Notes: generated by a model from the sequence alone, not told the origin. Shown: positions 41,649-51,165, numbered from the stretch's first letter. The stretch: DNA of 64,000 nucleotides from Haliscomenobacter hydrossis DSM 1100 (GCF_000212735.1 NC_015510.1:744001-808000), one strand, 5' to 3'. Program-made: numbers and translations.

Positions 41649-42392
41649 ATGAAAGCCATCCTCATCGACGATGAACTGTACTGCACCGAGGTGCTTTCGT
41701 CTCTGCTGAGCAAAAACTGCCCGGAAGTTGAAATCGTTGCCGAATTCAACGATTCGAGAAAAGCCTTGGAACATCTGCGCAATGCCCCCCCCGATGTTGT
41801 TTTTTTGGACATCGAAATGCCCCGCCTCAATGGGATTGATTTGCTCCAGCAGTGTCTCCCGCTGCAATTTCAGGTCATTTTTACCACGGCCTACAATCAA
41901 TACGCCCTGCAAGCCATCAAATTGAGCGCATTGGACTACCTGCTCAAACCCATCGACATTGAAGAATTAAAGGAGGCGGTCAAAAAAGCCAAAGATAAAA
42001 CCGCAAAACCCGATTGGCGACAATTTGAGGTGATGGACAATTTTGCCAAAAGCCCCGAAAACACCCCAAAAACCATTGCGTTATCTACCTCCGAGGGCTT
42101 AACCTTTGTAGAAGTTGCCGATATTGTGCATTGCCAAAGTGAGGGCAGTTACACCAAACTCTTTTTCATCAACAACGAGACCATCATGCTCTCCAAACCC
42201 CTCAAGGATGTCAGTGAAATGCTGGTTCCTTGTGGTTTCCTGCGTGTACACCATTCCTACCTCATCAACCTCAAACACATCAAAAAATACATCCGTGGAG
42301 AAGGTGGCGAAATCATTACCCGCAATGGCCATTCCGTGCCAGTTTCCAAGCAGAAAAAAGCAGAATTTCTGGAGAAAATTGCAAAAATTTAG
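41649..42392 (+). CDS. LytTR family response regulator
   Basis: A 247-residue regulator. The receiver domain has the acid pair D7-D8, the phosphorylation site D54 in VVFLDIEMP and the conserved Lys in YLLKPID. The C-terminal LytTR DNA-binding domain begins near residue 145 (IVHCQSEGSYTKLFFINNE ... FLRVHHSYLINLKHIKKYIR). It follows the propeller kinase and is its likely partner. Target genes are unknown. Confidence 0.93.
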   Translation: MKAILIDDELYCTEVLSSLLSKNCPEVEIVAEFNDSRKALEHLRNAPPDVVFLDIEMPRLNGIDLLQQCLPLQFQVIFTTAYNQYALQAIKLSALDYLLKPIDIEELKEAVKKAKDKTAKPDWRQFEVMDNFAKSPENTPKTIALSTSEGLTFVEVADIVHCQSEGSYTKLFFINNETIMLSKPLKDVSEMLVPCGFLRVHHSYLINLKHIKKYIRGEGGEIITRNGHSVPVSKQKKAEFLEKIAKI

Positions 42393-42564
42393 TTAAAATC
42401 TTGCATTTAGATGCAATTGTTGCCAAATTATGCTGTCATTTATTGCAAATGATGGCATTTTTTTTTGAAAAACCGCCAAATATAAACCCAAAACCGCCAA
42501 CGGTGAAAACCCGATTTACCGTCATACTAACACAGCGTAAATTTGAATTATGAAATCGCCGTAC

Positions 42565-42629
42565 GGGCAACCCTTTGTGGTTGCCCACATCGGAAAAGCC
42601 CATAAATGGGCAACCACGTAGGGTTGCCC
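42565..42629. repeat. Inverted repeat of the GGGCAACC...GGTTGCCC family
   Basis: Arms 42565-42587 and 42607-42629 are complementary over 23 bases with two mismatches. It is a diverged relative of the repeat at 3363-3413 and again lies just upstream of a gene, here a sigma factor. Confidence 0.8.
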
Positions 42630-42662
42630 TTACTTTGAAGGATCTTTTTAAACACCCGACTC

Positions 42663-43274
42663 ATGACAACCGTTTTATCTGGCTTAACATCCAAAACCCG
42701 TACATCCCTTATTCCTGATGCCGTATTGATTCAACAATCGATCCGTGGCGATCAGAAAGCTTACGCCCAATTGGTAACCAAACACGAAAGACTCGTCAGA
42801 GCTACCATTGGCCGCTACATCCAGACACATGACGACGCCGAAGAAGTATTACAAGACACCTTCCTGCGTGCATTCCAGGCTTTGCCTGAGTTTCGTGGGG
42901 ACGCCAAGCTCAGTTCTTGGTTGTGCAAAATTGCTGCTTCCGTTTCCCTGAATCGCCTGCGCAGCAAGCAGTACCGCAAAGGACTTACCGAAAGTGGAGA
43001 AATCAACGATGGCATTCAAATTGGTATTCGTGCTGAAGGAGCACATACCATGGAAAAACAAGAAACCTCGTTTTGGTTGCGCCAGGCCATCGAACAACTA
43101 CCCGAAAGTGACAGCGAAGTATTGCATTTGTTCTACTTCCACGAACGTTCAATTGAAGAAATTTGCCAACAAACCGGGCTTTCCGAATCCAACATCAAAA
43201 GCCGTTTGGCCCGTGCCCGTCAAAAATTAAAAGGGATCATCGAATCCCGTTTTGGTAGAGAACTGCTCAATTAA
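42663..43274 (+). CDS. ECF-type RNA polymerase sigma factor
   Basis: A 203-residue sigma-70 family protein. Region 2 is seen in AYAQLVTKHERLVRATIGRY and DAEEVLQDTFLRAFQALPEF, region 4 in ESDSEVLHLFYFHERSIEEI and GLSESNIKSRLARARQKLKG. No anti-sigma gene follows; a strong terminator closes the unit. Regulon unknown. Confidence 0.92.
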   Translation: MTTVLSGLTSKTRTSLIPDAVLIQQSIRGDQKAYAQLVTKHERLVRATIGRYIQTHDDAEEVLQDTFLRAFQALPEFRGDAKLSSWLCKIAASVSLNRLRSKQYRKGLTESGEINDGIQIGIRAEGAHTMEKQETSFWLRQAIEQLPESDSEVLHLFYFHERSIEEICQQTGLSESNIKSRLARARQKLKGIIESRFGRELLN

Positions 43275-43324
43275 AATCACCCGACTGTTATTTTTTCGTT
43301 TCCCTTTATAGCTGTGTATTTGCA

Positions 43325-43358
43325 AACTCCGGTTGGTTCCCCAACCGGAGTTTTTTTT
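43325..43358 (+). terminator. Intrinsic terminator after the sigma factor gene
   Basis: A perfect 12-bp stem (AACTCCGGTTGG, loop TTCC, CCAACCGGAGTT; 43325-43352) runs into eight Ts. Confidence 0.9.
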
Positions 43359-43454
43359 ACCATTATTCGTTGCTAGAAAAGCAATTTTTATCTTTTCTGT
43401 TGTATTTTCACCCAGAATAATTTTATCTTTATCTCAAGAAAAAAAATCATCCAG

Positions 43455-43895
43455 ATGAAATATCCTTTTGTTCTTAAAACCAGTATGGAAATTGCCGCAC
43501 CAATTGAAAAAGTATGCGCAACGCTCACTGAACCCGAGTCTGTAAAAATCCTCTTTTGGGGCTCTGAATTAGTCACCACTTGGGAGGTAGGCACGCCTAT
43601 TGCCTATCGTGGGGAATGGGAAGGTGTAGAATTTGAAGACCACGGCACCGTGCTGGCATTTGACCCGCCACATCTTGTCAAATACAATTACTGGAGTAGT
43701 TTCGCCAAAGATGAACTGGCAGATCTTCCTGAAAACTACCAAACCATTACCTACTCTTTTGAACCGAGTGAAAGCGGAACCACAGTCACCATCGAACAAG
43801 ACAATATCCGTTCAGCAGAGGTGAAGGAGCACAGTGAGCAGAATTGGCAACACCTGCTTGGCGCCATCAAAAGTATGTTGGAAGTGCCGGCGTAA
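43455..43895 (+). CDS. SRPBCC (AHSA1-like) domain protein
   Basis: A 146-residue START-like lipid/ligand-binding fold. The marks are the opening strand TSMEIAAPIEKVCATLTEPE, the ILFWGSELVTTWEVGTPIAYRGEW hairpin and a C-terminal helix (EQNWQHLLGAIKSML). Members bind hydrophobic ligands or act as stress-related cochaperones. No partner gene. It ends at a strong hairpin before the convergent YceI gene. Confidence 0.85.
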   Translation: MKYPFVLKTSMEIAAPIEKVCATLTEPESVKILFWGSELVTTWEVGTPIAYRGEWEGVEFEDHGTVLAFDPPHLVKYNYWSSFAKDELADLPENYQTITYSFEPSESGTTVTIEQDNIRSAEVKEHSEQNWQHLLGAIKSMLEVPA

Positions 43896-43902
43896 AATTA
43901 TA

Positions 43903-43947
43903 ACATGAGTTGTACCTTGGCATAGAGGCACAAGGTACAACTCATGT
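43903..43947. terminator. Perfect 16-bp hairpin between convergent genes
   Basis: ACATGAGTTGTACCTT (43903-43918) pairs exactly with AAGGTACAACTCATGT (43932-43947). It lies between the ends of the SRPBCC and YceI genes and could stop transcription from both sides, though the T-run is weak. Confidence 0.65.
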
Positions 43948-43951
43948 ATGT

Positions 43952-44479
43952 TTAGTTTTTCGACATTTGTACATCGAGTTCCAACTTCACGTCTTCACTG
44001 ACTACAATCCCGCCAGCTTCGGTCACTGCATTCCAGCTGAGGCCATATTCCAAACGATTGATGCTTCCTTTGATGTCGAAACCGGCCTTGGTATTGCCGT
44101 AAAAGTCCACCATTGAACCCGTGTATTCTACATCCAGCGTTACAGGTTTGGTGGTAGCACGAATGGTGAGGTCACCGTGCAGTTTGTATTTCTTATCACC
44201 TGCTTTCTCCAAACCAGTGGATACAAAGCTGAGTTTTGGATATTCTTCAGCTGCAAAAAAATCGGGAGATTTCAGGTGGCCGTCGCGTTGCTCATTGCCC
44301 GTACTGATGCTGGTTACATCCGCAGAGAACGTAACTTTGGCATCGGCAAAATCATTACTTTCGTCGCCTTCCAGGGTTGCGTCAAATGTTCCAAAATTTC
44401 CTTTCACGGTTGAAATCATCAAGTGACGAACTTTAAAGGTAATTTCTGAGTGCGATGGATCGATGGTCCAGGTTGCCAT
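43952..44479 (-). CDS. YceI family lipid-binding-like protein
   Basis: A 175-residue lipocalin-like protein. It opens with MATWTIDPSHSEITFKVRHL and carries KGNFGTFDATLEGDESNDFADAKV-like and LHGDLTIRATTKPVTLDVEY segments typical of the YceI family, which bind polyisoprenoids or similar lipids. No signal peptide is seen, so this copy is probably cytoplasmic. The ATG at 44479 is chosen, since residues encoded up to 44518 are not family-like. Confidence 0.9.
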   Translation of the reverse strand: MATWTIDPSHSEITFKVRHLMISTVKGNFGTFDATLEGDESNDFADAKVTFSADVTSISTGNEQRDGHLKSPDFFAAEEYPKLSFVSTGLEKAGDKKYKLHGDLTIRATTKPVTLDVEYTGSMVDFYGNTKAGFDIKGSINRLEYGLSWNAVTEAGGIVVSEDVKLELDVQMSKN

Positions 44480-44630
44480 ATTTCTTTGTTTTAATGGTTG
44501 CGAAATTGAATAATACAAAGATAACGTTGTGAAGACAATTAATGTTTATACATTTAATTATTTTTTTGTGATTTTTTTTCTGCACTACCTTTGGCACATC
44601 AACATCACATGACCACCAAACTGGCAGTTT

Positions 44631-44987
44631 ATGCTCACTATTTACGGAATACCCAATTGTGACACGGTGAAAAAAGCCCGCACCTGGCTGGAAAACCACG
44701 GAATTAACTATACTTTTCACGATTACAAGCTCGAAGGATTGAGCCCTGAAAAACTTGCCCAATGGCTACAACAGCGTGCATGGACCGAAGTGCTCAATGC
44801 CCGCAGTACCACCTGGCGCGAACTGCCTCAAGCAACAAAAGATACGGTAATCGATGCTGATTCCGCAGCGACCGTACTTTTGGAAAACCTTTCGATGATC
44901 AAACGCCCCCTGGTAGAGCAGGACGGGAAAGTACTTTTGATTGGTTTTGATCAAAAACAGTGGGAAGTGGGTTTAAGAGATGTCTAA
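44631..44987 (+). CDS. ArsC/Spx-related protein (YffB type)
   Basis: A 118-residue thioredoxin-fold protein of the arsenate reductase-like family. It has IYGIPNCDTVKKARTWLENH with a single active-site-like Cys and no second Cys nearby, LNARSTTWREL, and SMIKRPLVEQDGKVLLIGF. These features match the YffB group rather than true arsenate reductase or Spx. The role is unknown, possibly thiol redox. Confidence 0.85.
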   Translation: MLTIYGIPNCDTVKKARTWLENHGINYTFHDYKLEGLSPEKLAQWLQQRAWTEVLNARSTTWRELPQATKDTVIDADSAATVLLENLSMIKRPLVEQDGKVLLIGFDQKQWEVGLRDV

Positions 44988-45024
44988 ATATTTAAATCTA
45001 TCATAAACCCAAAATTTCCAGTCT

Positions 45025-46104
45025 ATGAAAAATTTTGTGACATTTACCCTAACAGTTCTGTTGTGTACAGTGCTGACTTCATTCAACCTAATTGGTCAAT
45101 GTGCTAATACAGACCCTACCATAAAGGGGATTGTACCTAATTATTTTTCTGGAAACAATATGCAAGGGGCAGGCTGTAACCGGATCAATTTACCTGGCTC
45201 AAGGGTGACAGTCCTCAACGGCGCGTTGACCATCACCATTGTCAATACTGACTGTGGTCAGGTCGTATCCTGGTTTACTTCGGGAGGACTGGTTATTGAT
45301 GCCTTTATTGTAAAGGGCGGAAACGATCACAACGTCTATAGTTATGCCGGCACTGGATACAATTCAGATGGCAACTTGCACTCTCCCGTAACTTCAAGCG
45401 GAAAATATGCTAATGTGAGCCATTATGATTTTTGTTACCATTATGAATTGACGGTCTCCAAAACGGCTACAGGCACTTACACGCGTCAGTACGATTGGGA
45501 CATCACCAAAGAATGCCTCGGTGGGTCTTCGATCAATTTGGCTGTTGGTGCTACCGCAAATTACCCATTCAAGTGGACGGCTACCAATACAGGCTATACC
45601 GATTCCGACATCAAGGTAGTTGGTACGATTACCATTGAAAACAACACTCCTTTTAGCACTACTGTAACCAGTATTGCCGACGCGTTGAGTGATGGTACTG
45701 CTGCTTCGGTCAGTGGCTGCCCAACGCCTTTTGTTTTGGCTCCCGGAGCTTCAAAAGATTGCTCTTACGAAGCAAGTCCGGATGATCTGGCTGCAGGTGT
45801 GAACACCGTTACGGTAAGCACCAACTCCAGCGTCGTATTGGGCGGCGAAGCAATCGCGAATTATACCTTTGGCAGTCCGACCACCGAAATAGACAAATGT
45901 ATCACCGTGACGGACAATTGCCAGGCTGGATCAACCACGGTTTGTGTCTCGCAGTCACCTTTTTCAAAGTCTTACAATTGCCAAATCGGCCCCTACCTTC
46001 GTAGTGCATCTGTAACTTACACCAACAAGGTGAGTTTCACAGCAAATACCACGGGTGCAAGTGGCTCAGCTTTTTGTGATGTAACTGTGACTACTCCTAA
46101 ATGA
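45025..46104 (+). CDS. Secreted protein of unknown function with beta-sandwich-like repeats
   Basis: A 359-residue exported protein. A signal peptide ends near LIGQ-CANTD. The sequence is rich in Thr, Ser, Gly and Asn with about a dozen Cys, as in extracellular beta-sandwich proteins. A segment near residues 150-270 (YPFKWTATNTGYTDSDIKVV ... ITIENNTPFSTTVTSIAD) resembles DUF11-like domains of surface proteins. There is no type IX secretion tail and no LPxTG. No neighbour suggests a role. Confidence 0.65.
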   Translation: MKNFVTFTLTVLLCTVLTSFNLIGQCANTDPTIKGIVPNYFSGNNMQGAGCNRINLPGSRVTVLNGALTITIVNTDCGQVVSWFTSGGLVIDAFIVKGGNDHNVYSYAGTGYNSDGNLHSPVTSSGKYANVSHYDFCYHYELTVSKTATGTYTRQYDWDITKECLGGSSINLAVGATANYPFKWTATNTGYTDSDIKVVGTITIENNTPFSTTVTSIADALSDGTAASVSGCPTPFVLAPGASKDCSYEASPDDLAAGVNTVTVSTNSSVVLGGEAIANYTFGSPTTEIDKCITVTDNCQAGSTTVCVSQSPFSKSYNCQIGPYLRSASVTYTNKVSFTANTTGASGSAFCDVTVTTPK

Positions 46105-46146
46105 AAACTGACCGTATCAAAAACAGCGGGAAGCGGGTTTAAGGCG

Positions 46147-47154
46147 TTAATCTTCCAGGACTTTTAGTACCAGTTTTCCCTGTTTGTCTCCACTGAACAA
46201 ACGCAGGAAAGTCTCGTAGAAGTTTTCAATGCCTTCGTACACGTCTTCGCGTGTTTTTAACTTACCTTCTTTCATCCAGGTGGCCATTTCGCGGGCGGCG
46301 CTTCCGTAACTTTTGGCGTAGTCAAAAACAACCATCCCTTCCATGGTTGCACGATTGACCAACAGGGAGAGATAATTGCTGGGGCCAACGATGGGAGTGG
46401 TATTGTTGTATTGAGAGACGGCACCACAAATCACCACGCGGGCCTTGAAGCGCAGCCGAGAGAGGGCAATGTTCAAAATTTCACCACCGACATTGTCAAA
46501 ATACACATCGATGCCTTCGGGGCATTCCCGCTTCAAACCTGCTTTGACGTCTTCGTTTTTGTAGTCAATGGCTCCGTCAAATCCCAATTCTTCAAGGAGG
46601 TATTTGGTATTTTGAGGACCTCCGGCGATGCCCACTACTTTGCAGCCTTTGATTTTGGCAATTTGTCCTACTACACTTCCCACCGCTCCGGCTGCTCCAG
46701 ATACGACGATGGTTTCGCCTGCCTTGGCTTTCCCTACGTCCAAAAGGCCGTGGTAAGCCGTTTGTCCGGGCATGCCCAAAGTCCCGATGTAGGTGGGTAG
46801 TGAGGCCAGCGTGGGGTCGACCTTGAACCAACCCTTTCCCTCACTGATCACGTATTGCTGTACGCCCCCATTGCCGGATACATAATCGCCAATGGCCAGG
46901 GTGGGATGATTGTTTGCGGCGATGATTTGTCCCACTGAACCCGCACGCATGACTTCACCAATGCCTACCGGGGGAATGTAAGACTTGGCGTCGTTGAGCC
47001 ATCCGCGCATGGCAGGATCTAGCGAAATGTAGTGCTGTTGGATTAAAACCTGACCATCCTCCAGGGCGGGAATCGCCTGGGTTTCCAATTTCCAGGTCGA
47101 TGCGTCGGGCATTCCCACTGGCCGTTTTACCAGGATCAACTGTTTGTTCATCAT
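46147..47154 (-). CDS. NADP-dependent MDR oxidoreductase (CurA/leukotriene B4 dehydrogenase-like)
   Basis: A 335-residue zinc-free medium-chain reductase. Marks are LDPAMRGWLND at the N-terminus, GTLGMPGQTAYHGLLDVGK, and the nucleotide motif VVSGAAGAVGSVVGQIAKIKG followed by VVGIAGGPQNTKYL (family uses NADPH). VVICGAVSQYNN and YEGIENFYETFLRLFSGDKQGKLVLKV finish the protein. It reduces C=C bonds of enones in related enzymes. The ATG at 47154 is preferred over the longer frame to 47262. It is divergent from the OmpA gene. Confidence 0.9.
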   Translation of the reverse strand: MMNKQLILVKRPVGMPDASTWKLETQAIPALEDGQVLIQQHYISLDPAMRGWLNDAKSYIPPVGIGEVMRAGSVGQIIAANNHPTLAIGDYVSGNGGVQQYVISEGKGWFKVDPTLASLPTYIGTLGMPGQTAYHGLLDVGKAKAGETIVVSGAAGAVGSVVGQIAKIKGCKVVGIAGGPQNTKYLLEELGFDGAIDYKNEDVKAGLKRECPEGIDVYFDNVGGEILNIALSRLRFKARVVICGAVSQYNNTTPIVGPSNYLSLLVNRATMEGMVVFDYAKSYGSAAREMATWMKEGKLKTREDVYEGIENFYETFLRLFSGDKQGKLVLKVLED

Positions 47155-47312
47155 TGCGTACTGATTTGCTTGGTGGTGCAGGTATACCCCACGCGGACAG
47201 GGCAGGGTATAGTTACTTAAAAAACATTCATGCGTCAAAGTTAAACTTCTCCCAATCTGCATACTTACTTTTTTCCCAACAATTGGCTATATTGAATAAA
47301 ATTCCCTCTACC

Positions 47313-48965
47313 ATGAGAAAAATGATCTACCTCTTGTTCTGGTTTTGTCTTCCTATATTGGGTTTTGCTCAGGAAAAAAGGGAATTGAGGGATTCCGCGC
47401 ATGCTCAGCAGCGCTGGGATGCCGGACTCTTTGCTGGATATTCCAATGTGTTGGGCGACCTGGTCGTACCCAATTTCACGTTTAACAATCCCAATTTTGC
47501 TTACGGTTTTTTTATCCGTCATGGCATCAGCAATCGTTTGGCCTGGAAAGCCAATTTGTATTCGGGCCGCTTATCTGCCGATGATGCAGATTATGAAGAA
47601 CTCCGCGGACGCAACACCAGTTTTTCTACACCCTTGATCGAACTGAGCTTCAATGGAGAGTACGAACTTTTGGGCAAATCCAAAAGAGCAGTTGAATCCA
47701 GCACATTTAAGGTGAGGTTTATACCTTATCTCAGTTTAGGGGCCGGACTTGGGTTCATCAACCCTGCGGTAAGTTATGGCGGGAACCCCAGCTTAATTGA
47801 TCGGGAAACCATTGATCGAAATGCCAAAAAGACCAAAACGCTCTTGGTCATTCCATTTGGCGTGGGGATAAAAGCTGATTTGAGTCCCCATATTTACCTG
47901 GGATTGGAAATGGGACAAAGAATCACCTTTAACGATTACATCGATGGGGTAAAGGCTTCTGGCAATCCAGACGACAATGATATGTACAACATTGGCGGCC
48001 TTTCTTTGGGATTTCATTTGAACGAAAAAGACACTGACCGGGATGGCATCCCCGATAGCCAGGATAATTGCCCGACCATAAAAGGGTCACTGGACATGCA
48101 AGGCTGCCCGGACGCAGATGGTGATGGGGTGACCGACTTGGAAGACGCCTGTAAAGATGTAGCGGGTTTGAAAGCACTGCAAGGTTGCCCCGATCAGGAT
48201 GGTGATGGTATTCCCGATAAAGATGATCAATGCCCGGAAGTCGCGGGTTCTGCTCTTTTTGCGGGCTGCCCGGATACCGATGGCGATGGCATCCAGGATG
48301 CAGCAGACGATTGCCCCACGGTAGCCGGACTTGCCACACTCAAGGGTTGCCCCGATGCAGACGGCGACGGGATTACAGATGAAAAAGACCTTTGCCCAAA
48401 TGAAGCAGGTACTGCCGCCAACCAGGGCTGCCCGGATAAAGACAACGATGGCGTATTGGACAAAGACGATGCTTGTCCGGATATTGCCGGACTGAAACAA
48501 TTCAATGGCTGCCCGGATACGGATAACGATGGCATCGAAGACCGCCTGGACAAATGCCCCACCACCTTTGGCTTGAGCAGCAACAACGGTTGTCCCGAAA
48601 TCAAAGCGGAAGACAAAGCTGTTCTAGCTTTTGCCATGAGCAATGTCAATTTTGAAACCAATAGCGCCAAACTTTTGGCGTCGTCGCTAGAGGTATTGGA
48701 CAAGGTTGCTGAAATCATGAACCGTTACCCCGACTTTATGCTCTACATGGATGGGCACACCGACAATGTTGGTGAGGAGGCAACGAACCTGCGTCTTTCG
48801 GAAAGTCGGGTATTGGCTTGTTCGGCTTATTTACAAACCAAAGGTATAAGCGCTGCCAACATTCGTACCCAAGGTTTCGGAGAAAGTAAACCCCTTGCAG
48901 ACAACAAGACAGCGGCAGGACGACGGCAGAATAGACGGGTTGAATTCCGGGTGGAACCTAAATGA
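47313..48965 (+). CDS. OmpA family protein with thrombospondin type 3 repeats
   Basis: A 550-residue outer-membrane protein. A signal peptide (MIYLLFWFCLPILGFA-Q) leads to a beta-barrel of about 200 residues. A run of calcium-binding TSP3 repeats follows (DTDRDGIPDSQDNCP, DADGDGVTDLEDACK and so on, about eight units). The C-terminal OmpA domain binds peptidoglycan (VNFETNSAKLLASSLEVLDK ... DGHTDNVGEEATNLRLSESR ... GFGESKPLADN). It links outer membrane and cell wall. A group II intron begins about 20 bases after its stop. The ATG at 47313 is chosen for the signal peptide. Confidence 0.93.
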   Translation: MRKMIYLLFWFCLPILGFAQEKRELRDSAHAQQRWDAGLFAGYSNVLGDLVVPNFTFNNPNFAYGFFIRHGISNRLAWKANLYSGRLSADDADYEELRGRNTSFSTPLIELSFNGEYELLGKSKRAVESSTFKVRFIPYLSLGAGLGFINPAVSYGGNPSLIDRETIDRNAKKTKTLLVIPFGVGIKADLSPHIYLGLEMGQRITFNDYIDGVKASGNPDDNDMYNIGGLSLGFHLNEKDTDRDGIPDSQDNCPTIKGSLDMQGCPDADGDGVTDLEDACKDVAGLKALQGCPDQDGDGIPDKDDQCPEVAGSALFAGCPDTDGDGIQDAADDCPTVAGLATLKGCPDADGDGITDEKDLCPNEAGTAANQGCPDKDNDGVLDKDDACPDIAGLKQFNGCPDTDNDGIEDRLDKCPTTFGLSSNNGCPEIKAEDKAVLAFAMSNVNFETNSAKLLASSLEVLDKVAEIMNRYPDFMLYMDGHTDNVGEEATNLRLSESRVLACSAYLQTKGISAANIRTQGFGESKPLADNKTAAGRRQNRRVEFRVEPK

Positions 48966-48993
48966 CAATGTATTTTATGCACCAGTAGAGTAG

Positions 48994-49059
48994 AGAGAAG
49001 CGGCGCTGCCGCTTCTCCCCCTCGTCAATCCGTACGTGCGGTTTTCCCGCATACGGCTT
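48994..49059 (-). ncRNA. Group II intron domains V and VI
   Basis: On the minus strand, CCGTATGCGG-GAAAA-CCGCACGTACGG forms the conserved domain V hairpin (49030-49056). It is followed by the GC-rich hairpin GAGAAGCGGC-AGC-GCCGCTTCTC of domain VI. These are the catalytic and branch-site domains. Confidence 0.85.
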
Positions 49060-49083
49060 TCCTATGAACTTCTTCATGAGCTT

Positions 49084-50034
49084 TCACAGGCGAACTCCTC
49101 CGGAAGTGTATTTCGTCGGGTCGATTAGTCCATACTTTTCGACTAATGCCTCAAAGGCTCTTTGTCCATAAAGCCTACACTTCCGTTGACTCTTGCGGTT
49201 ATAGTAACGGTTCAGTCGCTCTTGCAGGTAGTGCCGTAACCGTCTTTTGCTCACCGCTGGATAGCTCACCCCTTTGATGTCAAAGTAGTTCAACCATCCC
49301 CGTAATAGCTTATTCAGGTCTTCGCTCACTTGTTCTCCCTTGTAGTGACCATGTGCTTCAAGATATGTATCAATCTTGTCTCGGATCTTTTGCTCCGATT
49401 TCTGACTTGGAATGATGTTCCAGTAGCGTTTGTTACGATCCCATAAATCCTTGTCGTAGCGGATGGTGAACCCTAAAAAGTCAAAGCTCTCCGCTTTTGC
49501 TTCAACCGTTCGGGTTTTCTGCTCATTCAAGCTTAATCCCATTCGACTTAGCAAGCTTTTGAGCTGCTCCTTCACCTGTTCTCCGATCTGTTTGCCCATT
49601 AACACAAAATCATCTGCATACCGTACTATCTTCACTCCACCTTGGTAAAACAAACTCTTCGGATTGTTCACGATCCGATCTAATAGGTTCAGGTATATAT
49701 TGGCCAGTAAGGGCGAGATCACGCCCCCTTGTGGTGTCCCTACTTTGTTCTTCTTACCCCCTTTAAACTGTCCATCCTCGTATATCGGCGCTTTCAACCA
49801 TTGACCGATTAAGTCCAATATCCGTGGATCACTGATCCGCTCTTTTAGCCCAATCAGCAGTTTATCGTGTGGTATCGTATCAAAGTATTTACTCAAGTCC
49901 GCATCCAATACTTCACTCTTCCCTTCCTGTAGATAACCCTTGATCGCTCCTAGTGCATCCCCAGAACTGCGTTCTGGCCGGAACCCATAGGAACTTTCCT
50001 CAAAGTCCGCTTCAAAGATCGGTTCTATTAGTAG
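49084..50034 (-). pseudogene. ltrA: Group II intron reverse transcriptase/maturase, C-terminal fragment
   Basis: This is the downstream 316-residue part of the intron protein, cut off by the IS at 50035. It starts in frame with LLIEPIFEADFEESSYGFRP and carries the RT active site VRYADDFVLMG, PQGGVISPLLANIYLNLLD and the maturase domain near the end (LRGWLNYFDIKG, RRLRHYLQERLNRYYNRKSQ). No HNH endonuclase domain follows. The open frame extends to 50220 only because it runs into IS sequence. Joining it to the fragment at 51224 restores QTACKLLIEP without loss. The intron protein is therefore inactive as it stands unless the IS leaves. Confidence 0.88.
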
Positions 50035-50047
50035 TGGTGAATAAATT

Positions 50048-50698
50048 TTAAATAGTCGGATACAACTTCTTGAGTTTGATTCGGGCTTTCTCAGTGGTGA
50101 ATTGCCAATTTGCTCCTTTCCGGAGCTGATTTTGCGCAATCTCCCAAATTTTAACTGCTCCTTCCACCTCCTTTTTGCTTTTGAAGGGTTTGTCCAAAGC
50201 ATCACGTCCCACCAAAGCAAATTGTATTTCTGCCATGTTTAACCATGACCCGTGTTTGGGGGTATACACAAAATCCATCCGATCCACGTAAGCTTTGGCC
50301 TGAGCAGGTGGAAATACTTTGTAAAAATTTTCTGGCTTGTGGGTGACAAAATTATCCATCACCCAGGTTACCTTTTTAGCTTCTTGGTATTGGGTATCCA
50401 TTTGAGCGGCCATGAAATTTACCCAAGTCGTGGTCGTATGATCATCCTCAATGGTCATTTCCCGATGGCCAGCGAGAGGTTCGAATGCCACGAATAATTC
50501 CGCAACGCCCAAACGCACATATTCTGAATCTTGTAACCTACTTCCATCTGAGATCGTAATTTGCTTGTAGTCAATTATTTGCTTTGGAGACTCATCCATG
50601 CAAACTACTGGAAAGTCAGCGTCGTATGGTCTTTCGTAAACATCCAATACCTTTTCCATTTGGTACACAAAAGCAGCACTTGATTCTGCTGGTATCAC
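50048..50698 (-). CDS. IS630-family transposase, catalytic part (orfB)
   Basis: This 216-residue frame holds the DDE domain: VVCMDESPKQI has the first Asp, KVTWVMDNFVTHKPENFYKV the second Asp, and YTPKHGSWLNMAEIQFALVG the Glu. The frame continues upstream of its GTG start as KKAQYVIPAESS, which aligns with family proteins. It is probably made as a fusion with orfA by -1 frameshifting at an A-AAA-AAG heptamer (plus-strand 50707-50713). The DDE residues are intact, so the element may be active. Confidence 0.88.
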   Translation of the reverse strand: MIPAESSAAFVYQMEKVLDVYERPYDADFPVVCMDESPKQIIDYKQITISDGSRLQDSEYVRLGVAELFVAFEPLAGHREMTIEDDHTTTTWVNFMAAQMDTQYQEAKKVTWVMDNFVTHKPENFYKVFPPAQAKAYVDRMDFVYTPKHGSWLNMAEIQFALVGRDALDKPFKSKKEVEGAVKIWEIAQNQLRKGANWQFTTEKARIKLKKLYPTI

Positions 50699-51165
50699 GT
50701 ATTGCGCTTTTTTGAAGGGCTTAAGTTCATTTTTTTTAACAATTTGCTGATCGACATTTTAGAGATCGATTCTACTATCTCTAATTCCACTAAGCAATCT
50801 GCCAACATTTGCAATTTCCACCGAGGCGCATCATTGGGTGGCGATTGACAAAGCAGCGCAATGAGATGCGCTTCCGCTCGCGCATCTATCTTTTTATCAC
50901 TCCGCGTTTTTCTTTCTTTGGCTTCAAACAAAGACATCCCTTCATCACAGAATGCTTTTTTTACTCGCTCCACTGTTCTTGCCGTGCTCTGGTACCTGTC
51001 TGCTACGTCCGTCATTCGTGGTGGTTTTCTACCTTCACTTTCATCACTATTGAGTAAAATATGGCAATATTGGATGTGTTGGGCTTTGCGCTTGCCTGTC
51101 TTTATCCAATCCAGCAGCGTTTCCCGCTCTTTTTTACTCAGGTGTATTCTGTATCTTGCCTTCAT
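50695..51165 (-). CDS. IS630-family transposase, DNA-binding part (orfA)
   Basis: This 156-residue frame carries the helix-turn-helix region of the transposase (RYRIHLSKKERETLLDWIKT, TDVADRYQSTARTVERVKKA) and a second HTH-like part (RWKLQMLADCLVELEI). It overlaps orfB by four bases. The slippery heptamer A-AAA-AAG lies just before its stop, so full-length transposase is expected by -1 frameshifting. Confidence 0.85.
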   Translation of the reverse strand: MKARYRIHLSKKERETLLDWIKTGKRKAQHIQYCHILLNSDESEGRKPPRMTDVADRYQSTARTVERVKKAFCDEGMSLFEAKERKTRSDKKIDARAEAHLIALLCQSPPNDAPRWKLQMLADCLVELEIVESISKMSISKLLKKMNLSPSKKRNT

